Of a DNA stretch of 64,000 nucleotides, positions 43,472-51,682 are shown piece by piece. Each line of letters opens with the position of its first letter. Within the stretch, counting starts at the first letter, position 1. The stretch spans positions 1 through 64,000 of the forward strand of contig CAKSTI010000009.1 of NCBI GenBank assembly GCA_934500705.1. The letters are read 5' to 3'. The notes under the pieces were generated by a model. It was not told the origin of the DNA and did no database searches. It saw only the letters and a list, made by a program, of their open reading frames with translations. The DNA is from an uncultured Clostridia bacterium. GTDB lineage: Bacteria > Bacillota > Clostridia > UMGS1810. A program made the translations under genes and the position numbers.

Positions 43472-44300
43472 TTTTGTTTTTCCTTTCGTTAATAATGCGG
43501 TCAGCCTGCATTCGCAGTCCGAGGTACATTATGTTGTCCAAAATTTCTTTATTCGTTTTAACGCACAGTGCACTGTATTTTTCCGCCGTGTCGGCAAGAG
43601 AGTAGTACAGGCTGTCCGACAGTTGTTTTAAAAGACCGTCAGTCATACACCCGTCATAGCGGTATTGCAGGTTTGCCGGGTTGTAGCTGTGATTTTTTAA
43701 GTCTTTGTCCATATCGTCGTATGCGTCCAGCATATACACAAGCCGCCCCATTGCGAAGCCGAGGGGCGCAAGGGCAGGCTCTTTTTCGGCAAATATACTC
43801 TCCAAAAGTTTTGCAAATTCACCTGCCGCCTTATCGATGCAGTCACAGTTTTCGCTTTCCAGAAACGAAAGGCGCATAAGCTGAATTTTTACCGTTTCGC
43901 AAAGGGCCGGATACTTTTTCCTTATCTTTGCGGCACGTCTTAAAAACGGAATTTGTGCAATCCTTGCTTTAAAAGAGTTGTTGTCGGAGATGTCGTCCTT
44001 TAACTTATAGTATGCCAAAAGAATGTTCATATCCGCCGCAAAGGCGAGATTTTCGTTTTCGCACACGGTTTTGCGCTTTCCTATGCGCTTGACACAGCCC
44101 CTTTGGCAAAACTGTGCCGGCTCGTCCGAGAGCGAGTCCAAAAGGAGCGCAAGCGCCGTAAGCTCATAGCTGAGTGACAGGCGTGTAAGCTGGTTGTGCC
44201 GCTTTCCGAGTTCAAAGCAAAGACCGCAGTAGTAGGCACGGTAGGTGTAGTAATCTTTAACTTTAAGTTCGTCTTTAAAAATCTTTACATATCCGAACAA
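43455..44300 (-). CDS. DUF5685 family protein
   Basis: 281 residues, mostly helical. It starts [28 protein letters not shown], the standard opening of DUF5685, with further conserved Cys (CQRGC) and an Asp-rich helix [20 protein letters not shown] that resembles the all-alpha prenyl-synthase-like site. The start is placed at the TTG at 44300 to fit the family's MFGY opening; a TTG at 44306 is also possible. It is paired with the J-domain gene, an arrangement I recall from other Clostridia. Function unknown. Confidence 0.8.
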   Translation of the reverse strand: MFGYVKIFKDELKVKDYYTYRAYYCGLCFELGKRHNQLTRLSLSYELTALALLLDSLSDEPAQFCQRGCVKRIGKRKTVCENENLAFAADMNILLAYYKLKDDISDNNSFKARIAQIPFLRRAAKIRKKYPALCETVKIQLMRLSFLESENCDCIDKAAGEFAKLLESIFAEKEPALAPLGFAMGRLVYMLDAYDDMDKDLKNHSYNPANLQYRYDGCMTDGLLKQLSDSLYYSLADTAEKYSALCVKTNKEILDNIMYLGLRMQADRIINERKNKNEKSV

Positions 44301-44333
44301 TTCCAAACCCCATTCAAACTTTTAATATCTGTT

Positions 44334-44362
44334 ATTTTAATACATTTTTCACATCTTTGCAA
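44334..44362 (-). promoter_or_regulatory. Promoter of DUF5685-DnaJ operon
   Basis: On the minus strand: TTGCAA, 17 nt, TAAAAT, about 33 nt before the TTG start at 44300. Confidence 0.55.
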
Positions 44363-44401
44363 GGAAAAACGGAATTTATTAACAAAGAGTTAAAAAAGGC
44401 A

Positions 44402-44444
44402 TTGTAATTTTTGAAATTTTTGATATAATTAGTATATTACTAAT
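44402..44444 (+). promoter_or_regulatory. Promoter of rodA/ftsW gene with overlapping dyad
   Basis: TTGTAA, 16 nt, TATAAT (44424-44429). ATTAGTA-TAT-TACTAAT (44428-44444) is a perfect 7-bp dyad over the start point and may be an operator. Confidence 0.55.
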
Positions 44445-44459
44445 TATCGGAGCAAAAAA

Positions 44460-45575
44460 ATGCGCAAAGGAAAAATAATTCTTTTTAAAGAGCTTGACTA
44501 CATTTTAATATTTTTGACCCTTGCCTGCTGTGCCTTCGGAATTGTTATGATTTCGAGTGCGGTAAAGAGTTTCGGCGGCGGCAACCGCTATATCCTCATA
44601 CAGTCCGTTGCGGCGGCGGTGGGTTTTGTGCTTATGGTTGTGTGCACCAGCATTAATTACGAAAAGATAGGCAGTGCGTGGAAACTGATATACGGCGTCT
44701 GCGTCTTGCTTTTGCTGTTGGTTCTCATCGTCGGAACAGGGCGTGAGGACGTGGGCAGTAAAAGCTGGATACGCTTCGGTTCAATCGGTTTTCAGCCGTC
44801 GGAGTTTGTAAAAATCGGCTTCATCATTACGCTTTCCAAGCGTGCGGCGGACTTCGGCGAGGACATAAACGAGCCTAAAAACGTGCTTAAACTGCTTTTG
44901 CATATAGGCGTTCTTTTGGGACTTATTATGCTGCAACCGGATTTTGGAACGGCAATGGTGTTTATATTTATTTTTGCCGGCATAGTTTTTTCTGCCGGAA
45001 TATCGTATAAATATATTTTGACGGCAATCGGAACGGTTATAGGAATTATACCGCCGGCGTGGTTCTTTTTGCTCAAAACTTATCAGAAAAACAGAATTAG
45101 GGTTTTCTTTAATCCGGAGAGCGACCCTCTCGGTTCGGGTTATCACGTAATCCAGTCTAAAATTGCAATAGGTTCGGGCAGGATTTTCGGCAAAGGTTTG
45201 TATCACGGCACGCAGACACAGCTCGGCTTTTTGCCGGTTAAGCACACCGACTTTATCTTTGCCGTAGTCGGCGAGGAGCTGGGGCTTGTAGGCTGTGTTG
45301 CGGTTACTCTTTTGCTTTTTGCCATAGTGTACCGCTGTATAAGTAATTCTATGCGCACAAAGGGAGCTATGAGCAGGTACATCTGCGTCGGCGTTGCGTG
45401 TATGTTTTTGGCACATATATTCGAGAACATCGGAATGTGCATCGGTCTTATGCCGGTAACGGGTATTCCGCTCCCGTTTTTCAGCTACGGCGGCTCGTCG
45501 CTCATTACAAACTTTGTTGCCATAGGACTTGTTATGAGCGTGCATATGAGGAAAAAGACAATAACGTTTACTTGA
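44460..45575 (+). CDS. rodA: SEDS-family peptidoglycan glycosyltransferase (RodA/FtsW/SpoVE)
   Basis: 371 residues with about ten transmembrane segments. SEDS hallmarks: GSKSWIRFGSIGFQPSEFVKIGFII, LQPDFGTA, GSGYHVIQSKIAIGSG, GFLPVKHTDFIFAVVGEELG with the catalytic-type Asp, and the final PLPFFSYGGSSL. It polymerises glycan strands from lipid II with a partner penicillin-binding protein. Whether it serves elongation, division or sporulation is not decided by sequence; the compact size and loops favour RodA. Confidence 0.9.
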   Translation: MRKGKIILFKELDYILIFLTLACCAFGIVMISSAVKSFGGGNRYILIQSVAAAVGFVLMVVCTSINYEKIGSAWKLIYGVCVLLLLLVLIVGTGREDVGSKSWIRFGSIGFQPSEFVKIGFIITLSKRAADFGEDINEPKNVLKLLLHIGVLLGLIMLQPDFGTAMVFIFIFAGIVFSAGISYKYILTAIGTVIGIIPPAWFFLLKTYQKNRIRVFFNPESDPLGSGYHVIQSKIAIGSGRIFGKGLYHGTQTQLGFLPVKHTDFIFAVVGEELGLVGCVAVTLLLFAIVYRCISNSMRTKGAMSRYICVGVACMFLAHIFENIGMCIGLMPVTGIPLPFFSYGGSSLITNFVAIGLVMSVHMRKKTITFT

Positions 45576-45582
45576 TTAAAGT

Positions 45583-45620
45583 CGGCGGTGTATCTGCTTT
45601 GCAGGTGCAACGCCGTTTTT
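45583..45620 (+). terminator. Terminator after rodA
   Basis: A 15-bp stem with one mismatch (CGGCG...CTGC, loop TTT, GCAG...CGCCG), followed by TTTTT. Confidence 0.8.
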
Positions 45621-45639
45621 GTATATGGGGGTATGAACA

Positions 45640-46518
45640 ATGTACGAATTAATACAGCTTTCAGAAGTCAGTTATTACATTCAGAGTCCTGCAAAAATAG
45701 GACTTGTAAGGCTTAACGAAAATGACGTTTGTCTGATTGACAGCGGAAGTGACAAGGAGGCGGGGCGAAAGGTACGGCAAATATTAGATGCCAACAACTG
45801 GCATTTAACGGCAATATACAATACTCACTCAAATGCCGACCACATAGGGGGTAATAAGTATTTGCAAGGTCAGACCGGCTGCAAAATTTATGCTCCGGGC
45901 ATTGACTGCGCTTTTACAAGGCACCCGATTTTAGAGCCGGCATTTCTGTACGGCGGTTATCCCGTTAAAGACCTCAGACACAAATTCCTGCTGGCACTGG
46001 AAAGCAATGCGGAGTATTTGACAAAGGACGTATTGCCGGAGGGTTTTGAAATCATTGAGTTGCCCGGACATTTTTTTGATATGGTCGGTTTCAGGACGCC
46101 GGATGATGTTGTTTTCCTTGCCGATTGCCTGTCGAGCCGTGAAATACTTGAAAAATATCAAATAGGATTTATATATGACGTAGACGCATATATTAAAACG
46201 CTTGAAAAGGTGAAAACGCTCACGGCAAAAGTATTTGTCCCGTCACACACCGAGGTGGCGGAGGATATTTCGGATTTGGCACAGTACAACATCGATAAGG
46301 TAATTGAAATTGCGGAAAATATAGTTGATTTGTGTTCCGAACCGCTTTGTTTTGAAATAATTTTGCAGCGATTGTTTGAAAAATACTCGCTTAATATGAA
46401 CTTTGAGCAGTATGTGCTTGTCGGCAGTACCGTGCGTTCATACCTTGCGTGGTTAAAAGATACCGATAGGCTGAATGCCGTATTTGAAAACAATATATTA
46501 CTTTGGGTGCGAAAGTAA
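45640..46518 (+). CDS. Metallo-beta-lactamase-fold hydrolase
   Basis: 292 residues. Metal-binding motif THSNADHIGG (62-71; Asn replaces the first His of HxHxDH), LPGHFFDMVGF with the next His, ADCLSS with the Asp, and PSHTE with the last His. The single change suggests modified metal binding. The C-terminal 75 residues form a small helical domain (IILQRLFEKYSLN). Clostridial proteins of this type are uncharacterised hydrolases. GGGGGT is upstream of the ATG. Confidence 0.85.
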   Translation: MYELIQLSEVSYYIQSPAKIGLVRLNENDVCLIDSGSDKEAGRKVRQILDANNWHLTAIYNTHSNADHIGGNKYLQGQTGCKIYAPGIDCAFTRHPILEPAFLYGGYPVKDLRHKFLLALESNAEYLTKDVLPEGFEIIELPGHFFDMVGFRTPDDVVFLADCLSSREILEKYQIGFIYDVDAYIKTLEKVKTLTAKVFVPSHTEVAEDISDLAQYNIDKVIEIAENIVDLCSEPLCFEIILQRLFEKYSLNMNFEQYVLVGSTVRSYLAWLKDTDRLNAVFENNILLWVRK

Positions 46519-46526
46519 TATAAATT

Positions 46527-46559
46527 GCCAAAACCACCGGTTCAACCGGTGGTTTTGGC
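46527..46559. terminator. Bidirectional terminator
   Basis: Near-perfect 16-nt arms (GCCAAAACCACCGG and complement) around TTCAA, between the convergent metallo-hydrolase and apbE genes; the T-runs lie within the stem. Confidence 0.75.
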
Positions 46560-47540
46560 TTAGTATTCCATAACCCGTCCGTCATTTAAAAGGACGGTTA
46601 TTTTTACATTTTTAAAACTTTTTGCAATTTTCTCCGCCCCGTCCTCACCGGACACAAAAACGGCTGTGGACAGTGCATCTGCAAGTGCTGAGTCAGGGCA
46701 GACCACCGTTGCGCTCTTGATTTTACTTTCGGACGGCATACCGGTTTTGGGGTCTAAAATGTGGTGATACATTTTTCCGTTTTCGGTAAAATATCTTTCA
46801 TAAGCACCGCTTGTCACCGCCGCAGAGTCTGCAATGTGAATTTTTTTAAAATACTGCCCTCTCTGCTTGTACGGCGTTTGCAGTCCTATGCACCACTTTT
46901 TGCCGTCGGCACGCTTTCCTATTGCAAGCACATTGCCGCCGAGGTCAAGCAGTGCACTCTTTATTCCGTTTTTGCGCATAATTGCGGCGGCACGGTCTGC
47001 CGCATATCCCTTGGCAATAGCTCCAAGGTCAAGCTCCATTCCGTCCTTTTTAAACATCACGGCGCATTTGTCCCTGTCAAGGGCAATGTTTTTATATCCT
47101 GTTTTTCCGAGCGCATTTGCAATTTCATCATCACTCGGCACACGTGGATTTTCCGTGTTGATTGCCCAAAGGTCGGACACCGGTTTCAGCGTTATGTCAA
47201 ACGCTCCGTCGGTTTTTGCGGATATTTTCAAAGCCTTTTCAATCAGGGCGAAAAGCTCATCGGAAACGTGCACCCACTCGCCCGACGGACTGCCGTTCAG
47301 TTTGGCAAGCTCGCTCGTTTGGCTGTGAGCGTTAAATGCGGCATCTATGCGCCTTATCTCCCCTATTGCGGCACGTTCTGCCTCTTCGGCGCCCTTGCCC
47401 GATGCGGTAATTGTTATAACGGTGTTCAGAGCATAGTCTGTGCGCCTGAACGTGCGCATTCGGTAAAAATATGCGCTTGCTGTGAAGATGACAGCCATTG
47501 CAATCAGTGCCGTCAAAGCCATAATATTTCTACGTGTCAT
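46560..47540 (-). CDS. apbE: FAD:protein FMN transferase
   Basis: 326 residues. An N-terminal membrane anchor (about 6-24) and an ApbE domain: MNTVITI-like NTVITITASG, the LAKLNG segment, DGAFDITLKPV, LDLGAIAKGYAADRA (flavin/metal site), LLDLGGNV, and HHILDPKTGMPSE near the end. It attaches FMN covalently to Thr in exported flavoproteins. Target flavoproteins (such as Rnf or FMN-bind proteins) are not in the window. GAGGTG upstream. Confidence 0.93.
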   Translation of the reverse strand: MTRRNIMALTALIAMAVIFTASAYFYRMRTFRRTDYALNTVITITASGKGAEEAERAAIGEIRRIDAAFNAHSQTSELAKLNGSPSGEWVHVSDELFALIEKALKISAKTDGAFDITLKPVSDLWAINTENPRVPSDDEIANALGKTGYKNIALDRDKCAVMFKKDGMELDLGAIAKGYAADRAAAIMRKNGIKSALLDLGGNVLAIGKRADGKKWCIGLQTPYKQRGQYFKKIHIADSAAVTSGAYERYFTENGKMYHHILDPKTGMPSESKIKSATVVCPDSALADALSTAVFVSGEDGAEKIAKSFKNVKITVLLNDGRVMEY

Positions 47541-47554
47541 ATTGCACCTCTAAA

Positions 47555-47697
47555 AAATTCATAATGTCTAATTGAAATTTTTCAATAAGGGGCTGAAAGC
47601 CCCGTCGTTCAACTTTCCGGTGGGGAATTGTGTCCCACGCCGAAAAAATTAAATGAAACCCGCCGCATATAGAGTAGGGACATCTTGATTTAGTTAT
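47555..47697 (-). repeat. Hairpin-rich intergenic element, possible extragenic repeat
   Basis: On the minus strand between tRNA-Pro and apbE: GTGGG...CCCAC and GGGGCT-TTC-AGCCCC hairpins, flanked by near-palindromic AT stretches (TTGAAAAATTTCAA). No reading frame fits. The composition and hairpins suggest a mobile or repetitive extragenic element, or the apbE leader. Confidence 0.35.
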
Positions 47698-47733
47698 AAA
47701 AAAAGTCGGAACAAGCAAAACTTGTTCCGACTT
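47696..47733 (-). terminator. Terminator after tRNA-Pro
   Basis: On the minus strand: 13-bp perfect stem AAGTCGGAACAAG with complement, 5-nt loop, then a run of T. It overlaps the last base of the encoded CCA. Confidence 0.9.
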
Positions 47734-47808
47734 GGTCGGAGTGACGGGACTTGAACCCACGGCCCCCAGACCCCCAGTCTGGTGCGCTACCAACTGCGCT
47801 ACACCCCG
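47733..47808 (-). tRNA. tRNA-Pro (GGG)
   Basis: Complete cloverleaf on the minus strand: acceptor CGGGGTG/CACTCCG, anticodon arm CAGAC-TGGGGGT-CTG type with anticodon GGG, T-loop GGTTCAAGTCC, and an encoded CCA. Confidence 0.93.
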
Positions 47809-47813
47809 ATATT

Positions 47814-47890
47814 TGGCGCGCCTAAGTGGATTCGAACCACCGGCCTAACGCTTAGGAGGCGTTCGCTCTATCCTGCTGAGCTATAGGCGC
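47814..47890 (-). tRNA. tRNA-Arg (CCT)
   Basis: Complete cloverleaf on the minus strand: acceptor GCGCCTA/TAGGCGC, anticodon arm AACGC-CTCCTAA-GCGTT with anticodon CCT, T-loop GGTTCGAATCC and an encoded CCA. It is transcribed first, 5 nt before tRNA-Pro. Confidence 0.93.
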
Positions 47891-47915
47891 ATATAAACCA
47901 CAAAAGCACTCTAAT

Positions 47916-47944
47916 ATAATACCTCAAAAGCAGAATTTTGTCAA
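47916..47944 (-). promoter_or_regulatory. Promoter of the tRNA-Arg/tRNA-Pro unit
   Basis: On the minus strand: TTGACA, 17 nt, TATTAT, about 25 nt upstream of tRNA-Arg. Confidence 0.7.
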
Positions 47945-47992
47945 GCCTTTTATGATAATATTTCTGATTTTTTGAAAATTTATAAAAGAATC

Positions 47993-48020
47993 CCACAGGC
48001 GGCAGGTATTCCGCCTGTGG
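47993..48020 (-). terminator. Terminator after oxidoreductase gene
   Basis: 10-bp stem CCACAGGCGG/CCGCCTGTGG with an 8-nt loop; on the minus strand GATTCTTTTAT follows. Confidence 0.75.
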
Positions 48021-48028
48021 TCACACTG

Positions 48029-49177
48029 TTAATTATTGCAGATAAACAGATTTCTTTCTTCGCACGCTCCGCCATAGTGTTCGGTTGAAATGGGGCAGGG
48101 AAGTTCAAAGTCGGTTGTGAGGTGCTTTGTTGAGCCGTCTTTTGATGACTGAACAACCGCCTTCATAACTTCGAGAGCGTGATAGCCCATCTCAAACGAG
48201 AGTCTGGATTTTCTGCCTGTTCTGAGCGCCCACGCCATATCCGCCGCACCTATGCCACGGCAGTTTTCGCCAAACGGATGGCATAGCGGAAATTCCAATT
48301 TTTCGCTGTCTTTTTTTTGAATGTATATCTTGCCCGAAAAGTCGTTTGTGTCGGGCAGATGCAGTATGCCCTGCGTTCCCTGAATAATCAGCATACTGTC
48401 CGAAATGCAGTATTCCGACGAGATTGTAAAGGAAAACAGCGGACCGCTTTTAAACCGCATACTTGCGCACATTGTATTTTCGGTGCTGACGTGGAAGTTT
48501 TCGTTGAATTTTTTGTGTCGGGGGTTTAAATACGGTCTGTCGGCATTCCTTGTGTACGCAAATCCGCATACGCTCTCTATGGGGCCGAAAATGTTAAACA
48601 GCGTGTTCAAATCGTAACCGCCCATATCATACGGAATACCGCCTCCCTCGCACATTACCGAAAATTTGCGGTGTGCGTCGTCCTCGGTGGATTTTATCAT
48701 ATGGTATCCCCTCGGACGGTTAGAGATAATCTGCACCGCATCGCCGATTAATCCTCTCTCCACAATCAGCCTTGCAGTCTGCTGTGCCGCACCGAGAAAG
48801 GTGTCGGGAGCAACGGTAAACATCACGTTCTTTTCCTTGCGGATACTGTCTAACTCCTTTGCCTCATCAAGAGTAAGACACATCATTTTTTCGCTGTAAC
48901 AGTGTTTGCCGGCGCTGAGTATTTGTCGGCTCACGTCATAGTGCGCAGAGGCGTAGGTGAGGTTTAGCACAAGCTCAATTTCGGGGTCGGACAGGATTTC
49001 CTCATTTGTCATCTGACGTATTCCGTACTTTTCCGCCTGCGCCTTTGACTTTTCGCTCACAATGTCGCTGCAACCGACTAGGTCAATAATGGAAAAGCGG
49101 TTTTTGAGGTTCTCCATATAAATATCGCTAATCATTCCGCAGCCGATAACAGCCGTTTTAACAGGTCTGTACTGCAT
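48029..49177 (-). CDS. Gfo/Idh/MocA-family oxidoreductase
   Basis: 382 residues. N-terminal Rossmann fold with AVIGCGMISDIYMENL (NAD binding), GCSDIVSEKS, and the EKMMCLTLDEAKEL motif, in which the usual EKP is EKM. A C-terminal alpha/beta substrate domain follows. These enzymes oxidise sugars, inositols or related polyols. The start overlaps the stop of the isomerase gene by one base (TAATG). Together with it and the divergent AraC gene this forms a small sugar or inositol catabolic module. Confidence 0.88.
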   Translation of the reverse strand: MQYRPVKTAVIGCGMISDIYMENLKNRFSIIDLVGCSDIVSEKSKAQAEKYGIRQMTNEEILSDPEIELVLNLTYASAHYDVSRQILSAGKHCYSEKMMCLTLDEAKELDSIRKEKNVMFTVAPDTFLGAAQQTARLIVERGLIGDAVQIISNRPRGYHMIKSTEDDAHRKFSVMCEGGGIPYDMGGYDLNTLFNIFGPIESVCGFAYTRNADRPYLNPRHKKFNENFHVSTENTMCASMRFKSGPLFSFTISSEYCISDSMLIIQGTQGILHLPDTNDFSGKIYIQKKDSEKLEFPLCHPFGENCRGIGAADMAWALRTGRKSRLSFEMGYHALEVMKAVVQSSKDGSTKHLTTDFELPCPISTEHYGGACEERNLFICNN

Positions 49178-49965
49178 TATTCATCAGCTCCCATCTTTTT
49201 GAGAAAATCGTAGCTTGATTTAACACATTCAAATTCATCTCTGCCGTAGCAGTCGTCCTGTTCAATGGCAAAACTCTTTACGCCGTTTTTGCGGCACAGT
49301 GCTATAATCGGCTTCCAGTCGAGGTTGCCCTCGCCAACGGGTGCAAACTCAATGGGACGTGCTTCAAGCTGAGGTCCTCTCTCGCCTATGCCGAAGTCCT
49401 TTGCGTGCATATAGTCGTATCTGTCGCTGTATTTTTCCAAAAATTCCGTAATAATTTTTCCGCCGGAGTGTATCCAGTGTGTGTCGGGGATAATCTGTAT
49501 GTACTCCGGGTCCGTTTCCTTTAAAAATATGTCAATGCCCGTTTCGTCCCCAAAGCGTTTAAATTCAAAGGCGTGGAAGTGATAGAGCAGCTTGATGCCG
49601 TGTTTCTTAAACTCCTCACAAACTTCGTTTAGATAGTGAGCAAAGCACTTGTAACCCGATGCCGCCACGGTAAGACCGGTTGTTATGGAGTCGGTTCTCA
49701 CATATTTTGTTCCAAACATCTCACATTGTGATATTATGTCTTTCATTCTGTCCTCAATTTTGAGATGCGGACAAAAGACGGAGTCGTTTGCAATGCCGTT
49801 GCCGTCCAAAATTTTTTTGACCTCTTTTGCGTCAAAGCTGTCCGGCACAGAGTATTGCACGGTGCCAAAGCCGATGTCGGAAAGGCGTTTAACGGTTGCC
49901 TTTAAGTCCTCCAAAGTTTTTGTGTGCTCACGCATTGTATACATTTGCAGTGAAATTTTTCCCAT
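49177..49965 (-). CDS. Sugar phosphate isomerase/epimerase (AP-endonuclease-2 fold)
   Basis: 262 residues, TIM barrel. LQMYTMREHTK near the start, then metal-binding acidic and His residues in LLYHFHAFEF, PDTHWIHSGG, YMHAKDFG and FAIEQDDCYG. This pattern is that of the xylose-isomerase-like/IolE-type family. It interconverts sugar or inositol derivatives; the exact substrate is unknown. GGGAGG upstream of the ATG. Confidence 0.87.
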   Translation of the reverse strand: MGKISLQMYTMREHTKTLEDLKATVKRLSDIGFGTVQYSVPDSFDAKEVKKILDGNGIANDSVFCPHLKIEDRMKDIISQCEMFGTKYVRTDSITTGLTVAASGYKCFAHYLNEVCEEFKKHGIKLLYHFHAFEFKRFGDETGIDIFLKETDPEYIQIIPDTHWIHSGGKIITEFLEKYSDRYDYMHAKDFGIGERGPQLEARPIEFAPVGEGNLDWKPIIALCRKNGVKSFAIEQDDCYGRDEFECVKSSYDFLKKMGADE

Positions 49966-49994
49966 AGTTTCAACCTCCCGGATTTGATACCTCT

Positions 49995-50022
49995 ATTATA
50001 TAAAATCCGCACGGCAAAACAA
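49995..50022 (-). promoter_or_regulatory. Promoter of isomerase-oxidoreductase operon
   Basis: On the minus strand: TTGTTT, 16 nt, TATAAT, about 30 nt before the ATG at 49965. Confidence 0.6.
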
Positions 50023-50042
50023 GGTATATTTCAAAATAGTTA

Positions 50043-50071
50043 TTGTATTTTTCAACCAAATGTGATATTAT
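50043..50071 (+). promoter_or_regulatory. Promoter of the AraC-type regulator gene
   Basis: TTGTAT, 17 nt, TATTAT. Direct repeats of TATTTCAA/TTTTTCAA around 50027-50055 lie between the two divergent promoters and could be AraC sites. Confidence 0.55.
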
Positions 50072-50088
50072 AAAAACAGGTGAGAGTT

Positions 50089-50898
50089 ATGGGAATTTTA
50101 GATATGAAAAAAGATGATTTTTGCATAAACAGGATAATATGCGTCACTCAACGCTGGAAAAATATGGCGCCGTGGAGCTATTTGGACGTAAAACGCCCCG
50201 ACCACGGCATATATGAGATTTTGGACGGCAGATGTGAATACACAATGAAAGACGGCGAAAAAATCACCTGCACTGCCGGAGACGTAATGTATATTCCGAA
50301 AGGTATCAATTACATTGCGCACTTTTTTGCCGCTCCCGGTCAGCCCGACGGGTATTGCAATGCCTATCTTGCAAATTTTAATCTTACCGACGAAAACGGC
50401 GCTGAGGCGGCATTTTCGGACAGAATAGAGCGTATTTACCGTGATGACGGCGGAGTGCTTTGTGATAGTTTTGTAAAAATCACCGACCTTTATCGCAAAA
50501 ATCAAATTAACGAAACTAAAAGCGTATTTTTTAAAATAATTTCAAGCATTGTCCGTACCGTTCACAATGCCGGTGCAGGTGCAGTCGCCGAAGGACTTAA
50601 ATACATCGAAAGCAACTTCACCTCGCAGATTAGCGTCGGCACTCTTGCCGAAAAATGCGCAATGAGCGAGACGTCCTTTCGCCGTAACTTTAAGGAAATA
50701 ACCGGCGAAAGCCCTGTCAAATACATAAATTCTCTTAAAATTGCCAAGGCAAAGGAACTTTTAAAGAGCAGTGAGATTACGATAGATGAAATAGCGGATT
50801 TTTTAAGTTTTTACGACAAAGCATACTTTTATAAAATATTTAAAAACGCAGTCGGCGTAACTCCTGCCGAATACCGAAGGGCAAGGAGCGGAGTTTAG
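50089..50898 (+). CDS. AraC-family transcriptional regulator
   Basis: 269 residues. An N-terminal cupin-like sensing domain (about 10-100; GDVMYIPKGINYIAHF) precedes two C-terminal helix-turn-helix motifs (about 170-268): TLAEKCAMSETSFRRNFKEITGESPVKY and TIDEIADFLSFYDKAYFYKIFKNAVGVTPAEYR. It probably activates the divergent isomerase-oxidoreductase operon in response to a sugar. AGGTGAG supports ATG 50089; a GTG at 50080 is in frame. Confidence 0.9.
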   Translation: MGILDMKKDDFCINRIICVTQRWKNMAPWSYLDVKRPDHGIYEILDGRCEYTMKDGEKITCTAGDVMYIPKGINYIAHFFAAPGQPDGYCNAYLANFNLTDENGAEAAFSDRIERIYRDDGGVLCDSFVKITDLYRKNQINETKSVFFKIISSIVRTVHNAGAGAVAEGLKYIESNFTSQISVGTLAEKCAMSETSFRRNFKEITGESPVKYINSLKIAKAKELLKSSEITIDEIADFLSFYDKAYFYKIFKNAVGVTPAEYRRARSGV

Positions 50899-51062
50899 CC
50901 GTCGCTTTGGTCATTTGATGCGTCGGCAACGGCAATGGTTGCAAGTGTGTCACCGAGTTGAGTGAAAATTGCCGCCGCAAGTGCGGCGGACTGCGTGTCG
51001 AGTTTTTCTGCCAGTACATTTGCAAGCGTGTTTACAAGGGTGGTCAGTTCAAACGCTGTCAA
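50895..51062 (-). CDS. DUF6774-like small protein
   Basis: 55 residues, TTG start. TAFELTTLVNTLANVLAEKL and ALAAAIFTQLGDTLATIA match the pattern I recall for DUF6774, a family of short helical proteins of Clostridia. GGAG lies exactly 8 nt before the TTG, and the TTG overlaps the stop of the upstream membrane gene (TTGA). The 3' end overlaps the convergent araC stop by 4 bp. Function unknown. Confidence 0.65.
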   Translation of the reverse strand: MTAFELTTLVNTLANVLAEKLDTQSAALAAAIFTQLGDTLATIAVADASNDQSDG

Positions 51063-51568
51063 AACCGACACTCCGAAAACAGTCCGAGATTTGGTGGATT
51101 GAATGTAAAGCAGCAGAACATAAACGCCATTAACAGCAAGAGCAAAAACGATACAAAATCATATTTTCTGCCAAAGGCGCACGGACGCTTTAATGACCTG
51201 TAACTTACGCAAAATGCCAGTGCGTCACCGGCGGCAAAAAGCAAAATATCGAGCCACAAAACACTTGTGCCCAAAATTCCGAAATATGTGTAAAAAACGG
51301 CAACTATTGCCGCCATACCCGAAATCACGCCCAAAAGTTTTGCCGTAAAAAATCCCGTGCAGTTTTTTCCGTATTCCCACAGCTCAATCATTGCAAATGC
51401 GCAGTACGGCCAGAAAAGGAGCTTTAAGTGTTCCCACACGCTCTCGTTCACCGAACCGAAAATTGCAAAAACGGGATTGAACCCCGACCATTCGTATGCG
51501 AAGTGTAAAAGACAGCCGAAAACAAATACAAACACCACTCCGACAATGTGCCAAGTTTTAATTTTCAT
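51059..51568 (-). CDS. DUF6512-like membrane protein
   Basis: 169 residues, five or so transmembrane helices. The family-like signature is GCLLHFAYEWSG...FGSVNESVWEHLKLLFWP near the N-terminus. Function unknown. The small DUF6774-like gene is translationally coupled downstream. Confidence 0.8.
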   Translation of the reverse strand: MKIKTWHIVGVVFVFVFGCLLHFAYEWSGFNPVFAIFGSVNESVWEHLKLLFWPYCAFAMIELWEYGKNCTGFFTAKLLGVISGMAAIVAVFYTYFGILGTSVLWLDILLFAAGDALAFCVSYRSLKRPCAFGRKYDFVSFLLLLLMAFMFCCFTFNPPNLGLFSECRF

Positions 51569-51618
51569 TGACTCACTTCCTCGCTAAATACTATGAGATA
51601 AAAAATTTATTATGCCTG

Positions 51619-51666
51619 TTGACAAGCCGTGGTAATAGATGTATAATGCAGTTAGTTAAATCTAAC
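51619..51666 (+). promoter_or_regulatory. Perfect consensus promoter with dyad, upstream of HMA protein
   Basis: TTGACA (51619-51624), 17 nt, TATAAT (51642-51647). Just downstream, over the start point, is the dyad GTTAG-TTAAAT-CTAAC (51651-51666), which resembles DtxR/IdeR/MntR-type sites (TTAGG...CCTAA). Metal-dependent repression is inferred. Confidence 0.65.
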
Positions 51667-51682
51667 CAAAGGAGCTGGTTTT

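Noticed and set aside
44781..45545. Minus-strand frame of 254 codons opposite rodA
   Set aside because: Complement of a membrane-protein gene; shadow composition, no start signal.
47530..47793. Open reading frame across apbE leader and tRNA-Pro, minus strand
   Set aside because: It reads through a terminator and a tRNA gene and has no ribosome binding site.
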